Positions 1 to 13,260 of a stretch of 64,000 nt of DNA are shown in pieces; position 1 is the first letter of the stretch; each line of letters begins with the position of its first letter. Source of the DNA: Nymphaea colorata. Taxonomy: Eukaryota; Streptophyta; Magnoliopsida; Nymphaeales; Nymphaeaceae. The notes below the pieces were generated by a model, which saw only the letters and a list, made by a program, of their open reading frames with translations, was not told the origin of the DNA and searched no databases. The position numbers were made by a program, and so were the translations under genes. The stretch covers positions 2,459,528 through 2,523,527 of the forward strand of contig NC_045140.1 of the NCBI RefSeq assembly GCF_008831285.2. The letters run 5' to 3'.

Positions 1-330
1 ATCATAGCCATCTAATGGTTCATTCTCCAAGTAATTCTACTAATTAAACAAATCTTAACCATGTTCGATGTTCTCTCTTCAAGACTTGCCTGAATTGCAT
101 ATGATACGTCGCAATACTTGGAACTTCACTTCATGCCAGTGTGCAGGAGTTCGTTCCACATGACATCTGTGCCAGCTCAGACTTGGGCAAGTCACGAGAG
201 GATACGCACTTTCCACCGAGAAGCAGCCAAGAACCTTTCAGCTGACCAAAAAGGGCATCAAACCCCTAGTTGCACCATAAGTTGGGGAGAAGCCACCAAA
301 GACAGAAGCCACCAAAGACAGGTACGAATG
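1..330. other. 3' flank of CLF1
   Basis: This lies beyond the CLF1 stop codon on the minus strand and presumably holds its 3' UTR and terminator. I see no open frame with coding character and no recognisable RNA gene. The plus-strand open frame starting near 118 runs antisense into the last CLF1 exon and is not supported as a gene. Confidence 0.5.
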
Positions 331-1132
331 TCAATCTTCGTCATCAACCTTCTGTTTTTTCCATTTATAAGCAGCTTCCAAAATTTTAAGGTTCGGTGCC
401 ATTGCCACTTCATCGGGAAATATATAGTCATAATACTCTTCGTACCTGCATAATTTAGGAGATTACTCGGGTTCAGCACAGCAATCCTAATAAAGATGCA
501 AAACCACGAACAAAGAGGCGGAAGGAAAAAAGAACAGTCAAAACAAAACTATAATGAACTAGGTCATACCCAGCAGGGGTACTATCTTCAGTAACAATAG
601 CTCTCTTCCTTTTGACCTTTCTCGGTAACTTCTTCTGGACCAGACTAACATCACCAATACTGCCAAACTTACTTTCCATATTCAGCCACTCTTCTAGAAG
701 CATAGCTCTCTCTTCCTTTTGTTCAGGGGCAGATGTTCTGAAGTAGTCAAAAGCCCTTTCAAATACACCTGTTTCATATGATATTCAAGGGAGAAACAAT
801 AGAATCTTATGTTAATACTCTGATACAAGACAAGAAAGAAAATCAAATAGAATTCCAAGTTGGTAACTCACCACGAGAGCGCAAAAGTCGCTGCTCAATA
901 AGTGCTTCATCTTGCATCTCAATTTCATTGGTTTCTTCTTCTATACCAGAAGTAGCCTCAAACATGGCATAACTAATCCACACCTTCAAATGCTTTGTGC
1001 GATCAAGCAACCTGTCATATAGCTGCCTCGTTCTATCAGGCTCACCCTCAGCTATCTCAAAGTCTATGTATGCCTGCACCAATGGGTCCACACATTATCA
1101 ACCATTAAACGAAATATTCACAAGGAACACAA

Positions 1133-1168
<36 letters not shown>

Positions 1169-4100
1169 CCCACTTGGATACGGGACAAAAAGAGGACCCA
1201 TTAAAATTAATTATTAAGGGTTTTTTTTTGGGCAATCTAACCTTAGAGATATGATCTTAAGAGTGATCTGGCGAGAAACATTTATTAAGTTGATCAGTTT
1301 TTTAGTAATCGGAAAATGAACCGCTCTTATAACATCAAAATTTTGGTAGTAGAAAAGATTAATTTTTATAAAAAACAACATGAACTAAAACATGATTCAT
1401 ATTAAAGTAGTGTTTATAAACACATTAGAATGTTCACATTTTGTTTAAAACACTTCTTAGCACAAATTTAAGAGGTCTGGTTTTTATGCCTTACTCAAGT
1501 GGTCTGGTATTTACCAATTACTCTTATATATATATTCATGAGATCAGGTTTCATCTGGAAGATTGTGATCAAGGCCCAACTATTGGTACAGACTACAGAG
1601 AACAAGCCATACAGATGCCTCAATCAGTTGTCATCCAATTTCTCATGTTTCAGTCATGCTCCCACGAGGACATAATTGAGACTTATGTCTTAAGAGCTTA
1701 TACCTTTTATGCCTCATTAATCTATATACCTCACTGCTTAAGCTAGAAAGGGCTTCAGCATCGTACTTTGAAAGACTTCAGCATCTATCTGAGGTTCCCA
1801 GATTCTAAGAACTGGAACTTGGATATTAGTCAAGTAGAATAAAATTGAGTTTAGAAATTACCGTCCCGCAAGTTGGTACAAGATACAAAGTGAAAAACTA
1901 CCAGCAAGCAGATGGGATAAATGGAAAGAAGCAAGAAACAAACCTTCCATAGCAGTTCAGGCATATCCAATGCAGGTTGAGCTATTGCCAGTTCAAAAAT
2001 TGCTCTGGCCCGTTCTGTCTCACCTAGGGACCTTTCCAGTTCAGCAAACTTACTCCAAGCATAGCAATTTGCAGGAGCCCATTCAAGATATTTTTCATAC
2101 AGAGTCCGGCAGCGGTTGAAGTTTCCAAGTTGCAATTCAATTTCTATGTACTTCTTAAATATCTACAGTACATGAAAACGGTAAGTGACATAACAAATCA
2201 TAAACATATATTACAATGAACCTGACCTACAAAAAAAGTTTATGTGAGCTACAAAAGTATCTTGAATATCTGTGGCATAAATATGTGAACATGTCAAACA
2301 TAAAGGTTGGAGATTGTAGGAAGGTAATTACATGCCACATCAACACTTAACAACGGTCAGCAAGAAAACTAGCATACTTTATCTTTTGGTGCCATCCCAA
2401 TTGCATTTCCTAACACCTGGCGTGCAGCCTTGAGATTTTTTTGTCGGATTTCAAACTGCGCAGCCATCATCCACATCTTCGCAAATGTAAATTTCTTGTG
2501 GGGAATCAATTTTAGACATTCTCTGCATAAAATGGAAAGTACAACACGACATTATCAGGGACAGAAAAATCAGACATAAAACTCTAAAAATGAATAACTT
2601 TCAAGAGGCAAACCAGTGAACCAAACAAATTTATGGCACAAAGTTTTGCATCTTCCATAGCCAAGGGGTGTTTCCTGTCTGTGATTTAGTGTACTTTGAT
2701 TAGGAGAAGTCAGCATAAATAAAATACATGACTTGCCCATAGGATTCACAGAAAAGGTGTAACCATGGCAAGTAAGTTGGTTAATGCTAAAAGGCATTCC
2801 GTTTCAAACAAGGATCAGCTAACACCTAATTCTTTAGTCTGGTGGGAACGCAAAAATATACAATTATTACCAAGACACAGTACAAACAAAACATGAGTAT
2901 ATACTCCATATATTGTACTTACAAGATAAGGAGTTCGTGTAAGTGGCTCACTGGCCATGATATCCATTAAGTCAGTTTTCCCAATACAAGGCTTTCTATA
3001 ACAGGCTTTACAAAATGAAGTCCATCATACCAAAACACCTCCTAGGGTAGCAAAAAATATCCAACACAGATGCCAAGCTCAATCTATCTCATCTACGACC
3101 TAAAAAGGATAAGCGACTGTAAGGTTAGTTTCAAGTGAACATCACAAGAAGTCTGAAAAATAATTTCACGGCAAAGGCACACCAGCTAATAGCCCAAAAT
3201 ATAACACCCTATAAACATCATGATCTTACATGGTCATCACATATCCTACAAGGACAAGAAACATTACATATATGAAGGGTACTTAGAATGTTGTAACCAA
3301 AATACCAAATGTCTACCCTTTAGTGGTACAATATACATAGGTTGACACCTGCTGGCAAATGGGCCAAACATCAATATGACATAAATGTAGGTCAATAGAA
3401 CATTATGCTACAACTGCACAAGTTGAGTCATAACAGGTCCTACATCCACTTTTTTCATCATTTTTCAACACAAAATGCAAACCATAAATTTGCCACCATG
3501 AAGCATATAGACTCATAGACTAGGGGATAATTCTATATAACTAAGCTCAGAACTTATTGCAGCAGCAGGGCACAACCATCAGAATCAGCTGGTGTGAGTG
3601 ACTTGCCTCACTACAAACCAAGTTGGAGGACCAAGGAGATGCCTAAGCTTTCCTTAAACAACTGTCAGGCCAGATCTAACAATGGTAGTCCCTTCTCTCT
3701 CTAACGCAATCAAAAGCCCAGCTTCCAAGTGTTAACCAGTAAGTTTCCTTCATGATTAGGGTTTAATGTCTCTTGCACTATATACAGCATGCAGTTGGGT
3801 TGGGTTTATTACATGGTTAGACTGAACAATCGACCCACTTTACTGATATGACTCTGAACAGGACTCTAACAGAGGTCACTAAGGACCCAACACAGCAAGA
3901 AAACACAAAACAACAGGACTCCACTGACATTACCTTATTAAAAAAATTCCAAATCCACCTAATCTGGATCCCATGCCCAACAAAAACATACAATGCATCG
4001 CACACACCAAAGCTTTCCAATGGGTGTGATTGACTAGGTGGAACTCATATATTCAGGTCCAACTCATTACTTCCCAAACAGAACAAAATTGGCCTAATCT

Positions 4101-6475
4101 TTACTCAATCTAACTTGTAATGCTTGAACTACTGACCAACAGTTCAAAACATACACTATTCAACATATACATGAGAGTTGAGACTACTAAGGGCCTTAAT
4201 ACATGGATCCACATGGTCAGCCATATGATTTGATATTTGTATGAAGCAATAACACTGAAAACTAAATACCTCTAACTTGACACTATGCCTACTGCGGCAC
4301 TGCCATAGTGAAGTCTTGGCTTGGGCTACTAAGGCTTGACACCATCAATGAGCTATTATACAAGAGGTTGCACAAGCATGTTGTAATCCCAATTCCTTAA
4401 TTGCCCTCAAACTTCACATGCAGATCTCCCACATTCACTGAAACACTGAAAGTGACAAGCATACATATAAATGATTATCATCAATCAAGGTCTCATCATC
4501 CCCATGGGGTCATGAGTGACCCTTCTCCTCCACTGGCGAGTTCTCCCCTAAATCGATGATTTATCACTTAAATGAGCGATTTTTCTAGAAAACTAGCAAA
4601 ACTTCCTACTCCCACAGCTGTTAGACATGTTCAGAAAAAGGGAGGAAGGGGCTTTAAAAAAAAAATGAAAAGCCATGATACAGGTAATACACCTATGATA
4701 TATAAGTGGATCGTGTATCGTAGGGGTATCCTATAAGTTTTCCTTCCAAACCTATACGATACATATCACACGATATGGGGCTTGTATTGTGCGGTACGAG
4801 TAACACTGCTGGTAGGTGTTTCTTGCTGGTGGACCTCATTTTCGAAAATCCTATTGTACAAACATTGTCTTAAGAAAAGTAATATAAAGGACATTGTGAC
4901 CAGTAACCCGCTGTAGTAGCTCCTTATCTTTCAAATACTATGTACACAAAGCTTATGTTCAATATAAACCATAAACATTTCTCTTAATCTTTGTGCTTAA
5001 GGAAAAGCTCAATTTTTAAGTCTGCATCACAATCTTTGTAAGGCATTCAATTGAGATTGATTTATTGAAGAAGATTTACTTAAAATTTCAATAGTAGCAA
5101 CTTCACATAGCAATAGGATATCTACAAATTCAAGGGAAACTGTATACCTGTAAACTTCTTGTGTCCGGTCCATGTCTTGAGCCTCAAGTTCCTCAAAAAC
5201 AGCATAGTAAATCCTGCATTGATCCCATAAAGTAACAAAGACAAAAGATAGGTGAGCGACAAAGCGTACAGAGCCATTACAGTTATTACTGAAATAGACG
5301 AGCTCCCAAAGAACTTACCACAGGTAAATGTATCTTTGCCAATATCTCTTCTCTTCGGCTGGGGGCAGATTGGCAATTGCTCGTTCATACACTTCCCTTA
5401 TCCTTTCTTTGTTGCCAGCGTTCTCTTCCAAGCGGACATAATCAAACCAAGTATCATAGTTGAGTGGATTCTTTGCAATCTCTTCCTCATACTGGAATCT
5501 CCGCTTCCCCACTATGACATCCTCTATCCCCTCTCGATCACCATACTGCTTCTCAAAGGTGACAAACTTCCTGTACAATTCTTCAGCTTGACCCTTAGGG
5601 ATGTGATCAAGCGCATATTTGTAGATTACCCTTGCCCTCTCAATCTCCTTGCACCGCTCCTCAAACTCAGCAAATGCGACGAACAACTCCTCCGTCTGCC
5701 CATCCTCCCCCAGCCGTTCAATCGCGCGTTCATAGCAGTTCCGTGCCCTAGCAACCTCCCCATTCTTCATCTCGAACTTTGCGAATCTAATCCAGGATTT
5801 CACCGTTGGATGACACCGAACATACCTCTCATATATCTCTCTAGCCCGCCCAACCTCATTGTACCGCAATTCAAACTTGATGTACGCTGCCCAACCATGA
5901 TGGTCTGGTTCCCAAGCCATCCACCGCTCAAAAATCTGTCTCGCTCCCGCGACATTGCCGAGCATCTCTTCCATGTGGATGTACTTGTACCACAGCTGAT
6001 CGATGCGGGGAAGCAACTGTACCGCACGATCCCAAACGTTCCGAGCATGGTTGATGAAGCGGTTCTTCATCTCAACCTCTGCGTACTTGAGCCATAGCGT
6101 CGGATTCCGATAATCCACCTCGAGGGCTCGCTCCCAAACAGAGCGGGCGCGGGCGAAGTCCTTCTGGCTCTCTTCCCATTGGGCATACTTGACCCAGACA
6201 CTGGTGTTCCACCGAACGCGGCGGATGAGGTCCTCGAACTCCTTGCGCTTTCGGAGGCGGTAGTCGGCAAGCTCGGAGGCATCTGTAATTTTCTGCTTGG
6301 GAGGGCGGATCTCTGCCTCCTGCCGCTCCCGTGCTTCCCGAAGGAGCTGCTCAGCTGTGATCTGAATGGGCGCCGGCGTCTTGTTCTTGACCCTTGTTGG
6401 CCTGGGCAGCTTCACCTCAGTCTCCTTCTTCGTCAAGTACCCCAGAGATGGATCCGACTCCCTCATTGCTGCCAT
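331..6475 (-). CDS. CLF1: Crooked-neck-like splicing factor (HAT-repeat protein, Prp19/NTC complex)
   Basis: A seven-exon gene read on the minus strand: 6475-5319, 5213-5148, 2522-2378, 2162-1944, 1073-872, 768-570 and 445-331. All junctions are GT-AG and the phases join without a break, giving 2103 nt and 700 aa, the usual length of plant Crooked-neck proteins. The N-terminus carries [20 protein letters not shown] and then the family signature [14 protein letters not shown]. From about residue 80 onward the protein is a string of HAT repeats (for example [30 protein letters not shown]). The C-terminus ends in [19 protein letters not shown]. Family knowledge: CLF1/CRNKL1 is a scaffold of the Prp19-associated complex, needed for spliceosome activation in the nucleus. 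I chose the ATG at 6475 because homology starts there; an earlier in-frame ATG at 6619 would add a low-complexity Arg-Glu stretch encoded by a GA repeat. Exon 1 holds more than half of the coding sequence. Confidence 0.95.
1133..1168. repeat. (AC)n(AT)n microsatellite
   Basis: A compound CA then TA dinucleotide tract inside the CLF1 intron between the exons at 1944-2162 and 872-1073. It is a simple sequence repeat with no coding role. Confidence 0.9.
2523..5147 (-). other. CLF1 intron 2 (2.6 kb) with a dispersed-repeat fragment
   Basis: The largest CLF1 intron. It is AT-rich and contains no exon I can recognise. At about 4670-4800 there is a run rich in overlapping ATACGATA/TATCGTA-type motifs, a pattern common in dispersed plant repeats. 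The rest looks like unique intronic sequence. Confidence 0.6.
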
Positions 6476-6486
6476 CTTCTCCAAGC

Positions 6487-6488
<2 letters not shown>

Positions 6489-6520
<32 letters not shown>
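6489..6520. repeat. (CT)n tract in the CLF1 5' leader
   Basis: Thirty-two bases of pure CT (GA on the coding strand) 13 bases upstream of the CLF1 start codon, with a second shorter tract at about 6549-6562. GA/CT tracts near plant start sites are known binding sites for BBR/BPC GAGA-binding factors; a regulatory role here is inference. The tract is in frame with the CLF1 ORF. Confidence 0.85.
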
Positions 6521-6524
<4 letters not shown>

Positions 6525-6639
6525 GACACCAGAGAAACCCTACAAGCCTCTCTCTCTCTCTCCAAATATAAACTCACAACTTTATTGTCAAATATTAATA
6601 GTAAAAATACAACATTCAATGGGCTATTACAAAATTCGA

Positions 6640-9600
6640 ACTAATTAACTTTTCACACAATCTGAACAAAAAAATAAGACCTAACGCCCTGCGAGCCTGC
6701 ACTGAAACACATGAAAAATCTTAACTGATGCTCTAGCCACCAACATGGAGACCCTATCCCTCATTTTTACCATTCTGGCCCACTGTCATATGCCCTGCAA
6801 AACGCTAACAAAAAACAAGAGCAAGAGAAATAGATTAAAAAAGAGCCCTGGTTCTATAGTTGGACTCCGGAACATAAAACTTTATATAAGTACGAAAAAT
6901 CTAGTCTAAATATTGCTGTAAACAAGAAAAAGGAACTTGAAGTTAAAACAAACATTTGAAAGCAAATACATATCTTTGAAAAACAAAAACAAATGAAAAC
7001 AAAGTTTTGAACAGAACCGATAATTAACATCTTGAAAGGCAGTATATTTCTCAGAAATTCTAACAAAAATCACTACATTAATCTACATTCTCTCGAGAAA
7101 CTACAAAAAAAATGAATGCAGAATTAGATTCCTACGCCATAAGAAAGCCAGAAAAATAAACTAAACTCTTGACCCAAAGGATCTCAGGTTTCTATAAAAC
7201 AGAAAAGTAGAAACATTCAAAAAACCACAGGATATTAAACATAACTCCAAAATCTAAACGTTTCAATATAGAAGCTAGCAGGCCGGCTTATGTATGCTAC
7301 AAGGGAATTAGTATTTGTTATCAATAGATGTTTTCTTTTTACAAAAAGCATTGATATGTATCTCCTACCAAACACTAACAAGTAACAAGTACATATTTCT
7401 CTCTCGCATGTGCAACCACATACTAAGACAGATTCATTTCTTACAAGTGACAACTAGGTCGCAGGGAGTGACTTTAAGCAGGACTTTTCAGAACTTTTTT
7501 GTTGTTGAGTAACTTGAGCTTAAAGCAATGACAAAATTAGTGCGTTCAGTTTGAAAAGATTACAGTCCATAATATCAAGATTGTCACTACATAGCAACAT
7601 TTAGCGCACACATATCATTTTAAAATAATTTTAAACACAATAAATAATAATCAAAATACAATATGATGATATAATCTTAACTTGCTTTGAATTAAGTCAA
7701 CTCATGCATATTTAATAATAGTAGATACAGGAATAACTGAAAGCAGTAACTCATGGATTATTAATAAAAAAACAAACATAAATACTTAAAACCTCATGAC
7801 TACCTGATAAAAGTAATCTATGTCATAGGGACACCATAGGCATAGAAAATACGAAACATTGGATTGATAGAAAAAGTGTGACTGATTAGCTAGGATGATT
7901 CGACTAAGTTCAGGTACAACTATATAAGAGCAGTTAACCCAGGTTTGGAACATGTTTTAAAAATGAAAATATTGTCAGTTGAAACTTAAAAGCAAGTTCC
8001 AGTTTTTGCCTGGCTGATGTGGAGGTGTGGAGGTCAAAACCCTACGCAGGTTGATCCAGGAGCAAGCAACAAGGGTATGTGATTAATGTCAACGTAAAAT
8101 TTCACTTTACCGGTATAAAAATGAAAAAAATAAATATTCTAAAGCAAGACTGAATTATACGTGGGCTAAGATGAATGAAAATTAGATTTGATTCTCAAGG
8201 ATAACCCGGTTTAAAATCTAAATCCAATTCTAACTTCTTTGCATATTATTTCTTTGCAACGTGTTGGATTCATATTGGAAAGCAAATATGAATAACATGT
8301 AAAGCTCAGAGGCTAAAACGTGACTTTCACCAAACCAAATATGGAAGACCCAATTGTAACGCATTTATTTTAATGACCCAAACACTACTTGTCTGATTAT
8401 ATTATGCATCAATGTAATATCAGCAAGGTTATTGAATCTATCACATCTAGTGATACTGCAAAAAACAAAGTAAAGGTGGCATCCAAATGGGAGTTTGGGG
8501 CGCCTAGCATAAGAATTGGTGCATTGCAAGTCTCCGTTTGATTTGAATACAGAGACATATCATTCTTGTGGAAACAATTATTCTAGTGGAATATGTACAC
8601 TGAAGCAACACTTTCTTGGTTTTGGAGGCAATGTGAAGGTATCTGAAATGTCTTGAAAGATATGAAAAGCCAATTCTCAAGTGTGTGCAAGGAACAACAA
8701 AAAAGGATAACGAGAAGAAGAAAGGACTTTATTTTGAGGAAAGTTATCAAATACGTTACAAACAAAGAATCAGCACTAGAGCTGAATCACAGTAATCAAA
8801 TCAGTATCCTTGACTTTGAGTTTCGACTTCCAGAATCCAAGTTCTGTGAAAGCATATGTTCCACTTGAACCAAAATCTCAAACAAAGAAAAAACAAAGCT
8901 GTGAACACTCAACAACACATAAAGAAGAAAAAGGAGTGCATGAATATACTAGTACATGCTTCTACTGAGTATCAATATGCCATTAATAGTACAAGGTTGC
9001 CCAGCTTTGACACAATATTTGAGGTGACAGAATAGTGTGTCACTAGAAAGAAGGAAGGATCCGACATGAGCTTAAGGAACCTCTCTTTAAGAAGCCAAAA
9101 TAAACAAGGAATTGGCAAAACTCAAAGACCAATACCACATTTGGATGTCGAACATGTTAAATGGACAGACAGAAGGGGAAAAAAGACCAGTTACAAATGT
9201 TTTAGTTTGTCGTCTTTATAAAAACTGAAGCAGAAAAATGTGCTTTGACAAGTGGATGGAAGTAAATACCATTTAATTAAGTCATTAATATTCATTGATA
9301 AATCTAGGCATGCTAAGGGATGCTTTCACCTTAGGACTTGAATTACTCATGCGCACATTATCATAAACATAAAAGGAGCGTACACTATTAAACAACGCCA
9401 AAGAGAATGGTTCACAATCAGTGACCGGGAGCTTAAGTAATCTAGACAAATTTAGGGATATTTGTAGCCCCCTTTTCATTCTCTGCAAAAGAGGAGTGTT
9501 CCACATCCCGTTCTATCTTGGACACCTCTCTCTAGCATGTAAACTCTTTTACATGCCTTCTCCTTTGGTGTCCATTAAAACTAAAGCATAAATCAAAGCC

Positions 9601-11390
9601 AAACCGTGTTTTCATTTTAATCAATTGTGTGACAATTCACTTTTATCTTTTGTAGATAAAACTGCGGTATATCTGCTTCATAGTTTTTTTCTTTCTTTCT
9701 TTTTTTCTTTTTAGTTCTATTTAGCCAAGAATGTGCCAAGCAGCAACCTATCCACAACTGTAGCATGGTCTGAATGGTGTATTAAATTTAGATCAAAGGT
9801 AGGTATATCTAGATCCTAATTATTCACATTAAGCGATTGCTGAAACCTGTTTCAACAGATTGTCGAGTGGCTTAATTTGAACATAATATTAATTTCCAAT
9901 TTCCATTCTTACACCCCTAAACAAGGCTAGTTTGATTAAGGCAGAAACACTTGAACAAAAGTGCATAAACACAATCACAAGGGTTGGAGAACCAATCACC
10001 ATCTTCTTAAGCGATTCTTTCATTATGTTTATTAGAAAGAAAATACGAACATTTAACCCAAACACTACTTGTCTGATTATGTTATGCATACATAAAGATG
10101 ATGCATCCAACAAAAAACTTTCAAAGCACTTTCAACAGAAATTCAACTAAGATCCAACTCCATAGAGAGTTCAAATGGCCAAGCTGCTATGTCCTACATT
10201 ACCAAGTAATCTATACCACACTAATGAACCTTAAGGGGCATTTGATAGGACGAAAAGAAAAGAAAAATAAAATAATGTATGTGGTGGTTGAAACTTGAAA
10301 TCTTTCTATAGAAAGAATTCAATGTCTTATTGGGGACAGAAAAGCTGCAAAAACCATTAAAAAACTAATGAGAAAGAAGACAATTATTTCAAGATTTTTT
10401 TTTTAGCGTGGATGCATGAATACACTCTCGAGATAATGTTTCTTGAAATGTTTTGATGCATAAGTGTACTGGCAAAGATGCTTTCTTATAGTGCCATTCT
10501 GTTAAAGGAAAACCAGCAATCTATGTCAGTAGGACTAGACTGTCGAAAAATGTAGAGACATATTAACTCTATCATTATCCATCTGTTGATGCTATCGAAT
10601 GCTATTCCCTCTTATCATAACCACTGCCTGTCTGCGGCTGTCTAAGCACTGACATTTCATCGTTCCTGCTCGTACTACAGGATGCTCATTTTGATCCCAG
10701 TTCTGTCCAAAACACTGTAGTTCCCATTCTAGCTAATAAAAAAACTCCCAATTATTGAGAATCAGAAAAGGTTATCAGCTAAAATATCCCAAAGATACAG
10801 GGAAAACGTGTGAAACAATAGTTTCATGGCGCTTGATCTTTAATACCCAAAATCACTAAAGGGTATCTTCTAGTGGATGTGATCGAACAATCCAAAAAAT
10901 GGATTGATTTCCCTTTTAATTTCACAAGGAGCCACTTCAACCACGGAATACATTTCTACAAAAACTAACGAACTTACGCAGTCTTCATCAGAAGAACACC
11001 ACAGACTCCATAAGTTTACAAGGAACTTCTTTTATCAAACGCAAACCGTTAAATGCTAAGACTCTGCAAGCAAATAAAGCAAGTTCAGGTCAGAAAGCAG
11101 GAAACCTGAGTTTATTCGAACGGAGACTGTCTGAACACACCACAGTCGTACATGAATTTCTTGCGGCTGTTATAGACATTCAATCAGTGGATGTCGTTCG
11201 GGCACTGACTGCAATCGATAAAAACAGGTCTCACATTCCACGAAATTCTTGAATATTTTTAGAAGGAAAACTGTGGTCGAACAACAACATTCTTTCAACC
11301 AAACAGTCTGAGAGAGAGGAACTCAATGTTTCCGCTTCTCTCTTCAAAAATAATGGGTTTTAGCCTTTTAGGGACCTGAAGGACGCCATC
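6640..11390. other. Intergenic region, no gene recognised
   Basis: About 4.7 kb of AT-rich sequence upstream of CLF1. All ATG-initiated frames are short and without family resemblance. A 110-codon frame without ATG (10921-11250, plus) is the only long opening; I cannot assign it. I see no tRNA, rRNA or transposase. Confidence 0.5.
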
Positions 11391-11400
11391 AAGGCGCTTC

Positions 11401-11540
11401 TCCTCTCTCTCACCGTCTCTTTTTCTCTGTCCCCTCCTCTCTCTCACCGTCTCTTTTTCTCTGTACCCTCCTCTCTCTCACCATCTCTTTTTCTCTGTCC
11501 CCTCCTCTCTCTCACCGTCTATTGTTCTCTGTCCCCTCAT
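11401..11540. repeat. 34-bp minisatellite, about 4 copies
   Basis: Pyrimidine-rich units begin at 11401, 11435, 11469 and 11503, exactly 34 bases apart, each starting TCCTCTCTCTCACC and continuing into TTTTTCTCTGT. Copies differ at only a few positions, which suggests recent expansion. It does not encode an obvious product. Confidence 0.9.
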
Positions 11541-12048
11541 CTCCATTGGGCAATCTTTGTTGGAACCAGCACAGCGTCTCCCCCGACATTTTTACGGTTA
11601 CTGGTCGGCTTACTGGAAGGACTTCCTCTCACATTGGGAAGTGTTGGTGCAGGGCTCTTCGTGACTTACACTCCTAAACATACGCCCCTCTTCAACTCGA
11701 CCAGCAGCCATGACCCTCTCAACACAGAGAAATAGGCAATGTATGTTAACCTAATCAAGAACTACAGCAACCTCCAACACCAAAAAGCATGAATGACTAA
11801 AAATAGAACGGTGCCTTCCTAAAAATTTGGCCCCGTTTGACGGCAGGGAATAATTTAACGTGGTAAATTTACCATGGTAAATTTTTCTGAAAAAATGAAA
11901 TTTCTCCTTCTTCCAATCTGTCAGGCCATGGTTGATGACAGGGAAGAATTCAACATGGTAAAATTTAACCATGTTTGATGCACAAGGTAAAATATATAAG
12001 AGACTTTTTTCAGGACTGTTAGATGATCTTCAAAAACAACAAACAGGG

Positions 12049-12196
12049 CAAGCACATAGTTTGATTGGTTCAAGAAATTTCTTGTACAAGCACATAGTTT
12101 GATTGGTTCAAGAAATTTCTTGTACAAGCACATAAGTTCAGATTGGTTCAAGAAATTTCTTGTACAAGCACATAAGTTCAGATTGGTTCAAGAAAT
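12049..12196. repeat. 38-40-bp tandem repeat with a palindrome in each unit
   Basis: Four units start at 12049, 12087, 12125 and 12165. Each contains CAAGCACATA and GATTGGTTCAAGAAAT; the first three contain the perfect 14-bp palindrome CAAGAAATTTCTTG, while the last is truncated. This is a local tandem array, not a CRISPR: there are no unique spacers. Confidence 0.9.
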
Positions 12197-12715
12197 ATAA
12201 AACTGTGGACACTAGCCCTCCCATGTTATGATGCTTTAACATAAGAAATCATAACATACGAAGTTATAAATATGTTCATCCCTTTGACTGTGACCAACTA
12301 ATATTTCCTTTCCCTAGCTGTTTATGTGCTTGTTAAACACATACCAACAAACTGTAGCCAAAACTACACCAGTTATTAGGAAATGAAACATCAACACTGA
12401 AAGAACTGTTAAAACAGCATGCGCCACAGTCCTCCCACTCAGTTCCTTAGTAAGTTGTATTCTCTACTTCTATCAGTTTATCATAATTTTCCTCTCTAAA
12501 TTCAGAAGTGCAAAACGCAGAAGCTGTAGCCGTTCACATGTCAATATCTTATACTGCATACATGAAGGACTGAGTCAAGTGCTCCCATAGTGTGTTTGGA
12601 AGATTGTACAGGAAATGATTTTTAAGCTTCTGGCTTTTCAGTGGATGATACAAAGATGTGATCCCTTGACCTCGTAGCTGACAGTCCAAGCACTGAAACC
12701 CAGCAAGAGCTCTGG

Positions 12716-12862
12716 GTGTCCAATTTTTTTTCCTCTTCTTTAACTCGTCTTGCATAAATCAGAATTCTCTGTCGAGATATGCTATTTTGAGTGTCAATTG
12801 TTTTCCTCTTCTCTAAACTCATCGTATATAAATCAGAATTATCTGTGAAAGATCTGCTATTA
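12716..12862. repeat. About 72-bp direct duplication
   Basis: Two adjacent copies, about 12716-12787 and 12791-12862, share GTGTC-CAATT, TTTTCCTCTTCT, ATAAATCAGAATT and TCTG-TATT blocks with scattered substitutions. It is an old tandem duplication with no coding content. Confidence 0.75.
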
Positions 12863-13260
12863 GATTTTTTTTTTAACTTCTGTTACTTGCAACAAGACTA
12901 TGATCCGTACACCTGTAGACCTGATACTGAATTGTTCTTGGTTGCTAGAACATATTTATTTCTTGTGCTCCTATTCTTGGTTACCCTTGGTGCAGTCACA
13001 GCCATTCATGACAATCATCAAAGTCATCAAAGATGTGGAAATTCAATGCTATTCCTAGATAGACAAACAGAAAAACCACCCATTTGTCCGTTTGATGTTG
13101 TAGCCCTAATATCATTGTTAAATTCAACGGAAACACAGGTAGCTGAAGTAAACCAGATAACTGTTACCAGTGAATGAGAAATTGACACATACCTTAGTAA
13201 AGGAGCAGCCAAGAGGGAAGAACAGAAATTTCCAGTTGAAGATGGTGCCTGAAGTCCTCC

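Noticed and set aside
118..453. 111-codon plus-strand frame
   Set aside because: Runs antisense across the last CLF1 exon and has no independent support.
5252..6097. 281-codon plus-strand open frame
   Set aside because: Exactly antisense to CLF1 exon 1, whose protein has clear family matches; the plus frame matches nothing and is a composition shadow.
12049..12196. CRISPR-like array
   Set aside because: Units are head-to-tail tandem copies without unique spacers, in a plant nuclear context.
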